Shown in pieces: positions 24,545 to 34,091 of a stretch of 64,000 nucleotides of DNA. Below the pieces are notes generated by a model. It was not told where the DNA came from, did no database searches, and worked only from the letters and a program-made list of their open reading frames with translations. The position numbers were made by a program, and so were the translations under genes. The first letter of the stretch is position 1. Every line of letters begins with the position of its first letter. Location of the stretch: the NCBI GenBank assembly GCA_035651715.1, contig DASRFD010000015.1, positions 40,746-104,745 on the forward strand, written 5' to 3'. This DNA is from Nevskia sp035651715. Lineage in GTDB: Bacteria; Pseudomonadota; Gammaproteobacteria; Nevskiales; Nevskiaceae.

Positions 24545-26656
24545 TCAGGCGCTGCCGACGATCTCCTCCAGCAGCCTGATCTGCACGCCCTTGCCGCCGC
24601 GCTCGGCGGCGGCGCGCTGGTAGCTGCCGTCCGGCTGCAGCAGCCAGGACGAGGCGGTGTCCTCCAGGTAGGCGTTGAGCTGGTCGATGACGCGCTCGCG
24701 GATCTTCTTGTCCAGCACCGGGAACGCCACTTCGACGCGGCGGAACAGGTTGCGCTCCATCCAGTCGGCGCTGGACAGCCACAGCTCGTGTTCGCCGCCG
24801 TTGGCGAAATAGAACACGCGCGGGTGCTCGAGGAAGCGGCCGACGATCGAGCGCACCCGGATGTTTTCCGACAGGCCCGGCACGCCGGGGCGCAGCGAGC
24901 ACATGCTGCGCACGATCAGGTCGATCTGCACCCCCGCCTGCGACGCCTGATACAGGGCCTGGATCATCTCCGGCTCCACCAGTGCGTTCATCTTGGCGAT
25001 GATGTGCGCCTTCTTGCCCTTGGCGGCGTTGGCCATCTCGCGCTCGATGCGGTCGCGCATGCCCTTGGCCAGGGTGAACGGCGACTGCAGCAGGCGGTTG
25101 AGCTTGCTCACCTTGCCCAGGCTGGTCAGCTGCAGGAACACGCCGTGCACGTCCTTGCAGATCGCCGGGTCGGCGGTGAGCAGGCCGTAGTCGGTGTAGA
25201 GGCGCGCGGTCCGGGGATGGTAGTTGCCGGTGCCCAGGTGCGCGTAGTGGCGCAGCACGCCCTCCTCGCGCCGCACGATCAGCATCATCTTGGCGTGGGT
25301 CTTGTAGCCGACCACGCCGTAGACGACGTGGGCGCCGACGTCCTGCAGCGCTTCGGCGAGGGAGATGTTGTCGGCCTCGTCGAAGCGGGCGCGCAGCTCC
25401 ACCACCACCGTCACCTCCTTGCCGGCGCGGGCGGCCTGGATCAGCGCCTCGGCCACCGGCGACTTGGCGCCGGTGCGGTACAGGGTCTGCTTGATCGCCA
25501 GCACGTTGGGGTCCTTCGCCGCCTGGCGCAGCAGGTCCAGCACCGGGCTGAAGGAGTCGTAGGGGTGCTGCAGCAGGTGGTCGGACTTGCGCATCGCCGC
25601 GAACAGGTCGCCGGCCAGCGGCTTGGCCACGCGCGGCACGAACGGCGTGTACTTCAGGTCCGGCCGGTCGATCAGGTCGGGCAGCGCCATCAGCCGCATC
25701 AGGTTCACCGGGCCGTGGCACTGGTAGAGGTCGGCCGAGCCCAGGTTCAGCTCCTCCATCAGGTACAGCGACATCTGCTCGGGGCAGTTGTGCGCCACTT
25801 CCAGGCGCACCGTGTCGCCCCACTGGCGCTGCGACAGCTCGCCTTCCAGCGCCTCCAGCAGGTCCTCCGCCTCGCTCTCGTCGACCAGCAGGTCGGAGTT
25901 GCGGGTGACGCGGAACTGGTAGCAGCCGGTGGCCTGCATGCCGGGAAACAGCTCGTCGACGTAGGCGTGGATCACCGAGGACAGGAACACGAAGTCGTGC
26001 GGACCGGCGCCGGCGGTGCCCTTGGGGATCTGGATCAGCCGCGGCAGCGCGCGCGGGGCCTGCACGATGGCGTAGCCGATGTTGCGGCCGAAGGCGTCCT
26101 TGCCCGACAGTGACACGATGAAGTTCAGCGACTTGTTGAGGATGCGCGGGAACGGGTGCGCCGGGTCCAGCCCGATCGGCGACAGCACCGGCAGCAGCTC
26201 GTTCTGGAAGTAGCTGCGCAGCCAGGCATCGAGCTCCGGGGTCCAGTCGCCGCGGCGCACGAAGCGGATCTTCTCCTTGTCCAGCGCCGGGATCATCACC
26301 TCGTTCAGGGTGCGGTACTGCTCGTCGACCAGGGCGTGGGCGCGGGCGCTGACCTCGGCGAACAGCTCCGCCGGGGTGACGCCGTCCTGGCCCACCAGCG
26401 GCGTGCCCAGCTTCATCATCTGCTTCAGGCCGGCGACGCGGATCTCGAAGAATTCGTCGAGGTTGGAGCAGGAGATGCACAGGAACTTGAGCCGCTCCAG
26501 CAGCGGCACGGTCTCGTCCTTGGCCTGCTCCAGCACGCGGCGGTTGAACTCGAGCAGGGACAGCTCGCGGTTGATGTACGGCGGAGCGACTTGCGGCGGT
26601 GCGGCAGTCATGGCTTCGGCCCGGTGGGCGTGGGGGGTTTCGGCTAGTAGATTCAT
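24545..26656 (-). CDS. ppk: polyphosphate kinase 1
   Basis: Synthesises polyphosphate from ATP. The 703-residue length and all four PPK1 regions are present: N-terminal helical YINRELSLLEFNRRVL (28-43), head domain, and catalytic part with KTHAKM, whose His454 is the expected autophosphorylated residue, and GTGNYHPRTARLYTD (475-489). A second in-frame ATG (26611, giving MTAAPPQV) is a possible shorter start. It lies tail-to-tail with ppx, 92 bp apart. Confidence 0.95.
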   Translation of the reverse strand: MNLLAETPHAHRAEAMTAAPPQVAPPYINRELSLLEFNRRVLEQAKDETVPLLERLKFLCISCSNLDEFFEIRVAGLKQMMKLGTPLVGQDGVTPAELFAEVSARAHALVDEQYRTLNEVMIPALDKEKIRFVRRGDWTPELDAWLRSYFQNELLPVLSPIGLDPAHPFPRILNKSLNFIVSLSGKDAFGRNIGYAIVQAPRALPRLIQIPKGTAGAGPHDFVFLSSVIHAYVDELFPGMQATGCYQFRVTRNSDLLVDESEAEDLLEALEGELSQRQWGDTVRLEVAHNCPEQMSLYLMEELNLGSADLYQCHGPVNLMRLMALPDLIDRPDLKYTPFVPRVAKPLAGDLFAAMRKSDHLLQHPYDSFSPVLDLLRQAAKDPNVLAIKQTLYRTGAKSPVAEALIQAARAGKEVTVVVELRARFDEADNISLAEALQDVGAHVVYGVVGYKTHAKMMLIVRREEGVLRHYAHLGTGNYHPRTARLYTDYGLLTADPAICKDVHGVFLQLTSLGKVSKLNRLLQSPFTLAKGMRDRIEREMANAAKGKKAHIIAKMNALVEPEMIQALYQASQAGVQIDLIVRSMCSLRPGVPGLSENIRVRSIVGRFLEHPRVFYFANGGEHELWLSSADWMERNLFRRVEVAFPVLDKKIRERVIDQLNAYLEDTASSWLLQPDGSYQRAAAERGGKGVQIRLLEEIVGSA

Positions 26657-26680
26657 CCGTGATGACCGTTGCGTGACAAA

Positions 26681-26770
26681 GGCAGTTTCCGGTTTCCAGC
26701 CGGCGGTTTCCAGTTGCAGCCGGCGGTTTCGCCGCCAAGCGTTTGCTTTTGCTGGAAACCGGCAGCCGGC
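26681..26770. repeat. heptamer repeat with hairpin
   Basis: CAGTTTC and CGGTTTC units recur at 7-bp register and include two GCCGGCGGTTTC blocks. They are followed by TTTGCTTTTGCTGGAAACCGG, whose end is the inverse of the start. It lies between ppk and the downstream GST gene. It is the same family as the repeats near 15.4, 51.4 and 57.9 kb. Confidence 0.65.
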
Positions 26771-26783
26771 ACCGCAAGCCGCT

Positions 26784-27446
26784 TCAGCGCTGCAGGATGG
26801 CCTGGGCGGCCTGCACGGTGACGCTGGCGTCGGCCCGTTCGCCCGGCACCGCCAGGCCGCGCTGCACCGCCGGGCGGGCGCGGATGCGTTCGCGCCAGTC
26901 CTTCAGCCGCGGCAGGCCGTCGAGCGGCACGCCGGACCAGGAGTGGATGTTGACCCAGGTGAAGCTGGCGATGTCGGCGATGCTGTACTCGTCGCAAAGG
27001 TAGTCGCGGCCGTCCAGGCGCCGCTCCAGCACCTCGTACAGGCGGCGCGTCTCGTGCTGGTAGCGCTCGATGGCCGGCGGGTATTTCTCGTGCCAGTAGC
27101 GGAAGAAGACGTTGGCCTGGCCCTGCATCGGGCCGATGCCGCCCATCTGGAACATCAGCCACTGGATCACCGTCGAGCGGCCGTTCGCGTCGGCCGGGAT
27201 GAGGCGGCCGTATTTTTCCGCCAGGTAGAGCAGGATGGCGCCCGATTCGAACACCGCGAAGCCGCCGTTGTCGCGGTCGACGATGGTCGGGATGCGGCCA
27301 TTGGGGTTGATCTTCAGATATTCCGGCTTCTTCTGCTCGCCCTTCATCAGCTGCACCGCGTGCACCGTGTACGGCACGCCCAGCTCCTCCAGCATGATGG
27401 AGGCCTTGTGGCCGTTCGGCGTGGCGGCGGTGTAGAGGTCGATCAT
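26784..27446 (-). CDS. glutathione S-transferase family protein
   Basis: A 220-residue GST. The N-terminal thioredoxin fold includes TAATPNGHKASIMLEELG with the probable glutathione-contacting Thr/Asn, NPNGRIPTIVD (cis-Pro) and ESGAILLYLAEKYG. The C-terminal helical domain follows. The pattern is close to YfcG/YghU-type (Nu class) proteins with disulfide-bond reductase activity. The GDPD gene on the same strand is only 29 bp upstream, so the two may be co-transcribed. Confidence 0.88.
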   Translation of the reverse strand: MIDLYTAATPNGHKASIMLEELGVPYTVHAVQLMKGEQKKPEYLKINPNGRIPTIVDRDNGGFAVFESGAILLYLAEKYGRLIPADANGRSTVIQWLMFQMGGIGPMQGQANVFFRYWHEKYPPAIERYQHETRRLYEVLERRLDGRDYLCDEYSIADIASFTWVNIHSWSGVPLDGLPRLKDWRERIRARPAVQRGLAVPGERADASVTVQAAQAILQR

Positions 27447-27475
27447 TCGGTTCCCTCAAGCGTCGTTGTCATCGG

Positions 27476-28177
27476 CTAGAGACGCAGCGCCCGGTCCGGG
27501 TAGTCGGTGAACACCCCGTCCACGCCCAGGGCCCGCAGCGCCCGCATCTCCTGCGGGTCGTTGACGGTGTAGACATAGACCTTGCGGCCGTGGACCTTGG
27601 CGTCGGTGACCAGGCGCGGGTCGACGAACTCGGCGGAGATGTTCACCGTCGCCGCCTGCAGCTCGGTGGCGCAGCCGGCCCAGTCCAGGGGCACGCCGCC
27701 GAGCAGCACGCCCACCGGGATCTCCGGCGCGGCCTGGTGGAACTCCCACAGCTCCGGCAGGTGGAAGGAGGAGACCAGGAACCGTTCGGCCGGCCAGCCG
27801 GCGGCGAGGTACTGGCGCAGCACCCCGGCCACCGCTTCGCCGGTGCCGTCGGCGGTCTTCAGCTCGATGTTCACGCCGACCTTCTGATCGATCAGGTCCA
27901 GCGCCTCCTCCAGCGTCGGGATCTGCTGGCCCTGGCCGGCGTCGAGACCGCGCAGGGCGTCGAAATCGCAGTCGGCGAGAGGCCCCTTGCCGTTGGTGGT
28001 GCGGTCCAGGCTCAGGTCGTGGAACAGCAGCAGGGCGCCGCCGGGGTGGAGCTGCACGTCGAACTCGACCCAGTGGGCGCCCAGGCGGATGCCGGTGTCC
28101 AGCGCCAGCAGGGTGTTTTCGGGGGCGTGACCGCGCGCGCCGCGGTGGCCGATCACCGTGAAACTGTCCTGGACCAT
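27476..28177 (-). CDS. ugpQ: glycerophosphodiester phosphodiesterase
   Basis: Hydrolyses glycerophosphodiesters to glycerol-3-phosphate and an alcohol. The 233-residue protein has the GDPD signature GHRGARGHAPENT near the N-terminus, the metal ligands in WVEFDVQLHPGG and HD(L)SLDRTT, and ends with VDGVFTDYPDRA. I chose the ATG preceded by AGGAG (MVQDSF) over an upstream ATG. There is no signal peptide, so it is cytosolic like UgpQ. Confidence 0.92.
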   Translation of the reverse strand: MVQDSFTVIGHRGARGHAPENTLLALDTGIRLGAHWVEFDVQLHPGGALLLFHDLSLDRTTNGKGPLADCDFDALRGLDAGQGQQIPTLEEALDLIDQKVGVNIELKTADGTGEAVAGVLRQYLAAGWPAERFLVSSFHLPELWEFHQAAPEIPVGVLLGGVPLDWAGCATELQAATVNISAEFVDPRLVTDAKVHGRKVYVYTVNDPQEMRALRALGVDGVFTDYPDRALRL

Positions 28178-28260
28178 GCGCTTCTCCTGTTCTTGCTCCC
28201 ATCCTTGGGCTACAGGGACATGGGCGCGCCCTCCGGCGCGCTCCGCCACACCTTACACCT

Positions 28261-29682
28261 CTATGCGATCACGATCTTCATCGAATTGGTCCCGCCGGGG
28301 CCGGTCATGTCGCCCTTGGTCACCAGCACGCGGTCGCCGGACGCCAGCACCTTGCGGTAGCGCAGGCATTCGATGGCTTCGGCCACCGGCTTGAGCGTCT
28401 CCAGGTTGCTGGGCTGGAACGGCACCGGGTAGACGCCGCGGCACAGCGCCATGCGCCGGCGCGTGCGCTCGTGCTGGGTCAGGGCGTAGATCGGGATGCC
28501 GGTCTCCGAGCGCGACATCATCAGCGCGGTGCTGCCGGATTCGGTCAGCGAGACGATGGCCTTGGCGTGCATGTGGCGCGCCGTCCAGGTGGTGGCCATG
28601 GCGATGGCCTCGTCGGTGCGCTCGAAGTGCTTGTCCAGCCGCTCCATCGCGCGCTCGCGCGCCGGCATGGCGCTTTCCGCCGCGGTGCAGACGCGGGCCA
28701 TCGCCTCCACCACCTTGACCGGCCAGCGGCCGGTGGCGGTCTCGGCCGAGAGCATCACCGCGTCGGTGCCGTCGATCACCGCGTTGGCCACGTCGGACAC
28801 CTCGGCGCGGGTCGGCAGGGGATTGGTGATCATCGACTCCATCATCTGCGTCGCGGTGATGACCATGCGGTTGGCTTCGCGCGCCGCGGCGATGATGCGC
28901 TTCTGCCAGCCCGGCAGTTCGGCGTCGCCGATTTCCACGCCGAGGTCGCCGCGCGCCACCATCACCACGTCGGAGGCGGCGACGATCTCCTCCAGCGCCG
29001 GCAGCGCTTCGGCGCGCTCGATCTTGGCCACCAGCGCGGCGTTGCCGCCGGCGGCCTTGAGCAGGCGCCGCGCCTCCTCCATGTCCGCGGCGCTGCGCGG
29101 GAAGGAGATGGCGATGAAATCGGCCTCGATCGTCACCGCGTGGCGCAGGTCCTCGCGGTCCTTGTCGGTCAGGGCCGCGGCGGAGAGGCCGCCGCCCTGC
29201 TTGTTGATGCCCTTGCGGTTGGACAGCACGCCGCCGATCAGCACCGTGGTGTCGATGCGCGTGCCTTCCGACTTCTCCACCCGCAGCGAGATCGCGCCGT
29301 CGTTGAGCAGCAGCACGTCGCCGGCCTTCACGTCGCGCGGCAGCTCGGGGTAGGCGCAGCCGACGATGTGCTGGTCGCCGGCGTTGGCGCCCAGCGCGGT
29401 GTCGAGGGCGAAGGGCTGGCCCTCCACCAGCTCCACCGGGCCGTTGGCGAAGCTCTCGACGCGGATCTTCGGCCCCTGCAGGTCGGCCAGGATGCCGATG
29501 TCCAGGCCCATCTCCTCGGCCACCTTGCGCACCGCGGCGGCGCGGCGGGCGTGGTCCTCGGCCTTGCCGTGGGAGTAGTTGAGGCGGACGGCGTCGACCC
29601 CGGCGAGCAGGATGCGGCGCAGCACGGCGGGGTCGTCGGTGGAGGGGCCGAGAGTGGCGAGGATCTTGGTGCGGCGGTTCAT
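28261..29682 (-). CDS. pyk: pyruvate kinase
   Basis: Last step of glycolysis, phosphoenolpyruvate plus ADP to pyruvate plus ATP. The 473-residue protein begins MNRRTKILATLGPSTDD and has the catalytic KIERAEAL with Lys, the MVARGDLGVEIG loop and ATQMMESM. The length and the divergent position to purT are unremarkable. It resembles the PykA (type II) group; I cannot tell the allosteric class from sequence alone. Confidence 0.95.
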   Translation of the reverse strand: MNRRTKILATLGPSTDDPAVLRRILLAGVDAVRLNYSHGKAEDHARRAAAVRKVAEEMGLDIGILADLQGPKIRVESFANGPVELVEGQPFALDTALGANAGDQHIVGCAYPELPRDVKAGDVLLLNDGAISLRVEKSEGTRIDTTVLIGGVLSNRKGINKQGGGLSAAALTDKDREDLRHAVTIEADFIAISFPRSAADMEEARRLLKAAGGNAALVAKIERAEALPALEEIVAASDVVMVARGDLGVEIGDAELPGWQKRIIAAAREANRMVITATQMMESMITNPLPTRAEVSDVANAVIDGTDAVMLSAETATGRWPVKVVEAMARVCTAAESAMPARERAMERLDKHFERTDEAIAMATTWTARHMHAKAIVSLTESGSTALMMSRSETGIPIYALTQHERTRRRMALCRGVYPVPFQPSNLETLKPVAEAIECLRYRKVLASGDRVLVTKGDMTGPGGTNSMKIVIA

Positions 29683-29772
29683 CGGTGGCGAGTTCTTGTT
29701 CGGGGACCGGCTTTGCGCCCGTGCAGGGGGCGAAGCAGAATACGCAGTCTATTCTCCTCCTGTACCCGCCAT

Positions 29773-30954
29773 ATGACCACCCTCGGCACCCCCCTCAGCC
29801 CCCGGGCCACCCGCGTCCTGCTGCTCGGCTCGGGCGAGCTGGGCAAGGAAGTGGTGATCGAGCTGCAGCGCTACGGCGTCGAGACCATCGCCGTCGATCG
29901 CTACCCCGACGCGCCGGCGATGCAGGTGGCGCACCGCTGCCATGTCATCAACATGCTCGACGGCGCCGCGGTCCGCCGGGTCATCGAGCAGGAAAAGCCG
30001 CACCTGATCGTGCCGGAGATCGAGGCGATCCACACCCCGACCCTGCAGGAGCTGGAGAAGGAGGGATACACGGTCATTCCGACGGCCCTGGCGGCGCGGC
30101 TGACCATGGACCGCGAGGGCATCCGCCGCCTCGCCGCCGAGGAGCTGAAGCTGCCGACCTCGCCCTACCGTTTCGCCGGCACCGAGGACGAGTACCGCGC
30201 GGCGGTGAAGGCGATCGGCCTGCCCTGCGTGGTCAAGCCGGTGATGTCCTCCTCCGGCAAGGGCCAGAGCACGGTGAAGACGGAAGACCAGGTCGCCAGG
30301 GCCTGGGCCTATGCCCAGGCCGGCGGCCGCGCCGGCGCCGGGCGCGTCATCGTCGAGGGCTTCGTTCCCTTCGACTACGAGATCACCCTGCTGACGGTGC
30401 GCCACGCCGGGGGCACCAGCTTCTGCGAGCCCATCGGCCACCTGCAGGTCGACGGCGACTATCGCGAGTCCTGGCAGCCGCACCCGATGTCGCCCATCGC
30501 CCTGCGGCAGTCGCAGGAGATCGCGGCCAAGGTCACCGCCGCGCTCGGCGGCCGCGGCGTGTTCGGCGTGGAGCTGTTCATCCGCGGCGAGGCGGCGATC
30601 TTCAGCGAGGTTTCGCCGCGTCCGCACGACACCGGCCTGGTCACCCTGATCGGGCAGGACCTGCCGCAGTTCTCGCTGCACGCCCGCGCCATTCTCGGCC
30701 TGCCTGTTCCGAATATCCGCCAGCGCGGCCCGGCCGCCTCCTGCGCCATCCTGTTCGAGGGCGACCGCAAGGCGCCGCTGTACGCCGGCCTGGACCAGGC
30801 CCTGGCCGAGCCCGACACCCAGCTGCGCCTGTTCGGCAAGCCGGAGATCGTCGGCAAGCGCCGCATGGCCGTGGCGCTGGCGCTGGGCGCCTCGATCGAC
30901 GAGGCCCGCGCCAAGGCGCGCCGCGCCGCGGCGGCGGTGAAGCTGGCGGACTGA
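29773..30954 (+). CDS. purT: formate-dependent phosphoribosylglycinamide formyltransferase
   Basis: An ATP-grasp enzyme making formyl-GAR from GAR, formate and ATP in purine synthesis. The 393-residue protein has the N-terminal VLLLGSGELGKEVVIELQR, PEIEAIHTPTL, the phosphate loop MSSSGKGQS and the ATP-grasp metal region EVSPRPHDTG. The upstream open frame belongs to no real gene. It is divergent from pyk with a 90-bp spacer. Confidence 0.95.
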   Translation: MTTLGTPLSPRATRVLLLGSGELGKEVVIELQRYGVETIAVDRYPDAPAMQVAHRCHVINMLDGAAVRRVIEQEKPHLIVPEIEAIHTPTLQELEKEGYTVIPTALAARLTMDREGIRRLAAEELKLPTSPYRFAGTEDEYRAAVKAIGLPCVVKPVMSSSGKGQSTVKTEDQVARAWAYAQAGGRAGAGRVIVEGFVPFDYEITLLTVRHAGGTSFCEPIGHLQVDGDYRESWQPHPMSPIALRQSQEIAAKVTAALGGRGVFGVELFIRGEAAIFSEVSPRPHDTGLVTLIGQDLPQFSLHARAILGLPVPNIRQRGPAASCAILFEGDRKAPLYAGLDQALAEPDTQLRLFGKPEIVGKRRMAVALALGASIDEARAKARRAAAAVKLAD

Positions 30955-31041
30955 GCGCCGGCTGCCACGGGCGCGTCACGAAACATCAACAGACGCTGCC
31001 TAAGCTCTCCGGATCGTCTAAACGATCCCAGGGAGCGACAC

Positions 31042-32508
31042 GTGGAACACGCCAACTTCCGGCGCCGCTTCGGCGCCCGGGCCTATGCCGCCGCCGGTTT
31101 CATTTCCGCCGCCGTCTTCGCCGCGCTGGCGCCGGCCTGTTCCGACAACAACAACCCCGCGCCCGACGCGGCCAGCCAGGACGCCAACCTGCGCGCCGCC
31201 TGGGTCGAGATCGGCGACCAGAACCAGGCCATCGCCCGCGTCATCACCACCTATGCCGGCTGCCCGCTGATCGTCGTCGACGGCAGCAGCAGCCGCATGA
31301 GCCAGCGCGTCGGCCCGGCGACGGTGCCGCAGCGCACCACCGCCAGCGCCGCGGCGGACTCCAAGCCCTCCGATTTCCCGGTGACGGTGTGCGAAGCCAG
31401 GCTGCCGTCCACGGCGCAGAAGGTGACGGTGGCCTCGCGCACGTTGCCGCTGCCCAAGGCCAGCCCGCAGCGCATCGCGATCATCGCCGATACCGGCTGC
31501 CGCATGAAGAAATCCAGCAACAGCTTCCAGTCCTGCTCCGATCCCGCGCAGTGGCCCTTCGCCAGGACGGCGCAGGCGGTGGCGGCGATGCAGCCGGACC
31601 TGGTGCTGCACATCGGCGACTACCAGTACCGCGAGAACGCCTGCCCCGACGGCACCGCCGGTTGCGCCGGCAGCCCCTGGGGCTATGGCTGGGATACCTG
31701 GGACGCCGACCTCTTCACCCCGGCGGCGCCGCTGCTGGCGGCCGCGCCCTGGGTGGTGGTGCGCGGCAACCACGAGGAATGCGCCCGCGCCGGCCAGGGC
31801 TGGTTCCGCTTCCTCGATACCGAGGCGTACGACGTCGAGCGCTCCTGCGACGATCCGGTCAACGACAGCTTCGCCAACTATTCCTATCCCTACGCCGTGG
31901 CCCTGGGCAGCGACACCCAGGTCATCGTCTTCGACTCGGCCAAGACCGGCGCGGCGGCGCTCAAGACCACCGACGCGCAGTTCGTCACCTACCAGCAGCA
32001 GTTCATGAAGGTGGCGGCGCTGGCGGCCAAGAGCGGCGTCACCACCATCTTCGCCAACCATCACCCGATCCTCGGCTACGCCCCGGTCACCGGCGCCGAT
32101 CCGGCGCCGGGCAACCAGGCGTTGCAGTCGGTGATGAACAGCCTCAACTCCACCGCCTACTATCCGCCCGGCGTGCAGCTGGCGATGCACGGCCACGTCC
32201 ACGACTTCCAGGCGCTGAACTTCAGCACCGGCCAGCCCGCGACCATCGTCGCCGGCAACGGCGGCGACGCCCTCGACGTCAACCTGCCGGATCCGTTCCC
32301 GGCCTCCGATAACGTGGCCGCCGGCGCCACGCTGGAGAGCATCAGCCACACCAGCACCTACGGCTTCATGATCATGGAGCGCGGCGCGGCCGCGGGCAGC
32401 TGGACCTTCAAGGCCTACACGGTGGACGGCAAGCTGCTCACCAGCTGCGGCTTCGCCGCGGCCAGGCTGAGCTGCGACAAGTCCGGTTTCATCGACCCGA
32501 ACAGCTAA
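31042..32508 (+). CDS. calcineurin-like metallophosphoesterase, exported
   Basis: A 488-residue secreted phosphoesterase starting at GTG behind GGGAG. The N-terminus is an export signal ending in a lipobox-like LAPAC (Cys33), so it may be a lipoprotein. The dinuclear-metal motifs appear in order: a divergent first block IIADTGC, then HIGDYQYR, RGNHEEC, NHHPILG and HGHVHDF. The middle is rich in CPDG and cysteine pairs. The substrate is unknown. A di-haem peroxidase gene follows 16 bp later, so the two are probably an operon. Confidence 0.85.
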   Translation: MEHANFRRRFGARAYAAAGFISAAVFAALAPACSDNNNPAPDAASQDANLRAAWVEIGDQNQAIARVITTYAGCPLIVVDGSSSRMSQRVGPATVPQRTTASAAADSKPSDFPVTVCEARLPSTAQKVTVASRTLPLPKASPQRIAIIADTGCRMKKSSNSFQSCSDPAQWPFARTAQAVAAMQPDLVLHIGDYQYRENACPDGTAGCAGSPWGYGWDTWDADLFTPAAPLLAAAPWVVVRGNHEECARAGQGWFRFLDTEAYDVERSCDDPVNDSFANYSYPYAVALGSDTQVIVFDSAKTGAAALKTTDAQFVTYQQQFMKVAALAAKSGVTTIFANHHPILGYAPVTGADPAPGNQALQSVMNSLNSTAYYPPGVQLAMHGHVHDFQALNFSTGQPATIVAGNGGDALDVNLPDPFPASDNVAAGATLESISHTSTYGFMIMERGAAAGSWTFKAYTVDGKLLTSCGFAAARLSCDKSGFIDPNS

Positions 32509-32524
32509 GCGCTTGCCGCGGGGG

Positions 32525-33796
32525 ATGCGAAGCGGGCGCGGCGGCCGGGCCGCGTCCGTCGCAGTTCTGGCGCTGGCCGCGACGGCGGCGCGCGCCGACC
32601 TGCCGCCGGAGCGCCCGTACGGCGACAGCACGCTGCGCTACAGAGTGATCGCGCCGCAACGCGCGTTCGCGGCGCGGCCCGAGCTCGCCGCGCTGGGGCG
32701 CCGGGTATTCTTCGACCCGGCGCTGTCCGAGCCGGCCGGCCTGGCCTGCTCCGGCTGTCATGATCCACGCCGGGCCTTTTCCGGCGACCGCGGCTCCGCC
32801 ATCGGCGCCGCCCCCGGCAGCCGTCCGGACCGCTTCGGCACGCGCAACACCCCCTCGCTGCTGTACGCGCGCTACGCGCCGCCGCTGTACCTGTTCATGG
32901 ACGACGACGCCGTGGTGCCCGAGCCGCGGGGAGGCCTGTTCGCCGACGGCCGCATCGACACCCTGGCGCAGCTGCCGGTGCAGCCGCTGACCAATCCGCT
33001 GGAGATGAACAACCGCGGCGCCGCCATGGTGGTGCGCAAGCTGGCGCGCGCGCCTTACGCCGGGGAGTTCCGCCGCCGCTTCGGCGCGGCCGTGTTCGCC
33101 ACGCCCGCGCGGGGCATGGCGGCGCTGGGAGAGGCGCTGGAAGCCTTCCTGCAAAGCGACGGGATGGCGCCGTTCAGCTCGCGCTACGACGACTTCATCC
33201 GCGGCAAGGGCCGGCTGACGGCGCAGGAGCTGCGTGGCCTGGCGTTGTTCCGCAATCCCGACAAGGGCAACTGCGCCTCCTGCCACGGCTTCAACGAGAC
33301 CTCCAGCGACCCGGCGCGCTCGCTGTTCACCGACTATGCCTACGAGGCGGTGGCGGTGCCGCGCAACCCGGCGCTGCCGGCCAACCGCGACCCGGCCCAC
33401 CACGATCTCGGCCTGTGCGAAACGGCGAAGGCGCGGCACTGGCCGCAGCCGGAGCAGTGGTGCGGCTACTTCCGCACGCCCTCGCTGCGCAATGTCGCGG
33501 TGCGCGAGCGCTACATGCACAACGGCTTTTTCAAGGACCTGCGCACGGTGGTGCGGTACTACGCCACCCGCGGCACCGACCCCTGGACCTGGTATCCGAA
33601 GGGCAGGATGTTCGACGACGTGCCGGCGGCCTACCGGCGCAACCTCAACATCAACTCCACGCCCTACAACCGCCGCGAAGGCATGAAGCCGAGCCTCGAC
33701 GAGGGCGAGATCGACGCCATCGTCGCCTTCCTGCGCACGCTCACCGACCAGGCCTACGAAGACCGGCTGCCGGCCGCCGCCGGCGCACCGCCCTAG
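32525..33796 (+). CDS. di-haem cytochrome c peroxidase / MauG family
   Basis: A periplasmic protein of about 423 residues with an N-terminal signal (AVLALAATAARADL) and two c-type heme motifs, CSGCH early and CASCH in the middle. LGRRVFFDPALSEPAGLACSGCH and the later YMHNGFFKDLRTVVRYY are family marks. It could be a CcpA-type peroxidase or a MauG-type redox-cofactor enzyme. A TTG four codons upstream is an alternative start. It is cotranscribed with the phosphoesterase, a partner I cannot explain. Confidence 0.88.
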   Translation: MRSGRGGRAASVAVLALAATAARADLPPERPYGDSTLRYRVIAPQRAFAARPELAALGRRVFFDPALSEPAGLACSGCHDPRRAFSGDRGSAIGAAPGSRPDRFGTRNTPSLLYARYAPPLYLFMDDDAVVPEPRGGLFADGRIDTLAQLPVQPLTNPLEMNNRGAAMVVRKLARAPYAGEFRRRFGAAVFATPARGMAALGEALEAFLQSDGMAPFSSRYDDFIRGKGRLTAQELRGLALFRNPDKGNCASCHGFNETSSDPARSLFTDYAYEAVAVPRNPALPANRDPAHHDLGLCETAKARHWPQPEQWCGYFRTPSLRNVAVRERYMHNGFFKDLRTVVRYYATRGTDPWTWYPKGRMFDDVPAAYRRNLNINSTPYNRREGMKPSLDEGEIDAIVAFLRTLTDQAYEDRLPAAAGAPP

Positions 33797-33799
33797 GCT

Positions 33800-34090
33800 T
33801 CAGGACGGCGGCAGCTCGACGTAGTGGCTTTCGCCGCTGCGCGGGTCGAAGTACACCTCCAGCGTCTTGCCGCTCTGCGGGTCGACGAAGCGCTCGCCGG
33901 TGGCGCGCCAGCCCGGGTCCGGCCCGGCCTGCGGCTTCTTGTACTGCCAGCGCTCCCAGACGATGCCGGCGCTGAGCATCAGCCCCAGCACCAGCAGGTG
34001 CGGCAGGAACGGGTAGAGGCCCAGCGCCAGGAACACCGCGGCGGCGAGCAGCAGCAGCACGCCGACGGCCACCAGCACCTTGCGCAACAC
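33800..34090 (-). CDS. hypothetical small membrane protein
   Basis: Not recognised. The 96 residues have two hydrophobic helices (about 5-23 and 28-45), then a soluble tail with FVDPQSGKTLEVYFDPRSGE, a repeated DPxSGxT-like turn that resembles a small beta domain. It starts one base before the YbjQ-like gene ends, so the pair is probably one transcript. Confidence 0.7.
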   Translation of the reverse strand: MLRKVLVAVGVLLLLAAAVFLALGLYPFLPHLLVLGLMLSAGIVWERWQYKKPQAGPDPGWRATGERFVDPQSGKTLEVYFDPRSGESHYVELPPS

Positions 34091-34091
34091 G

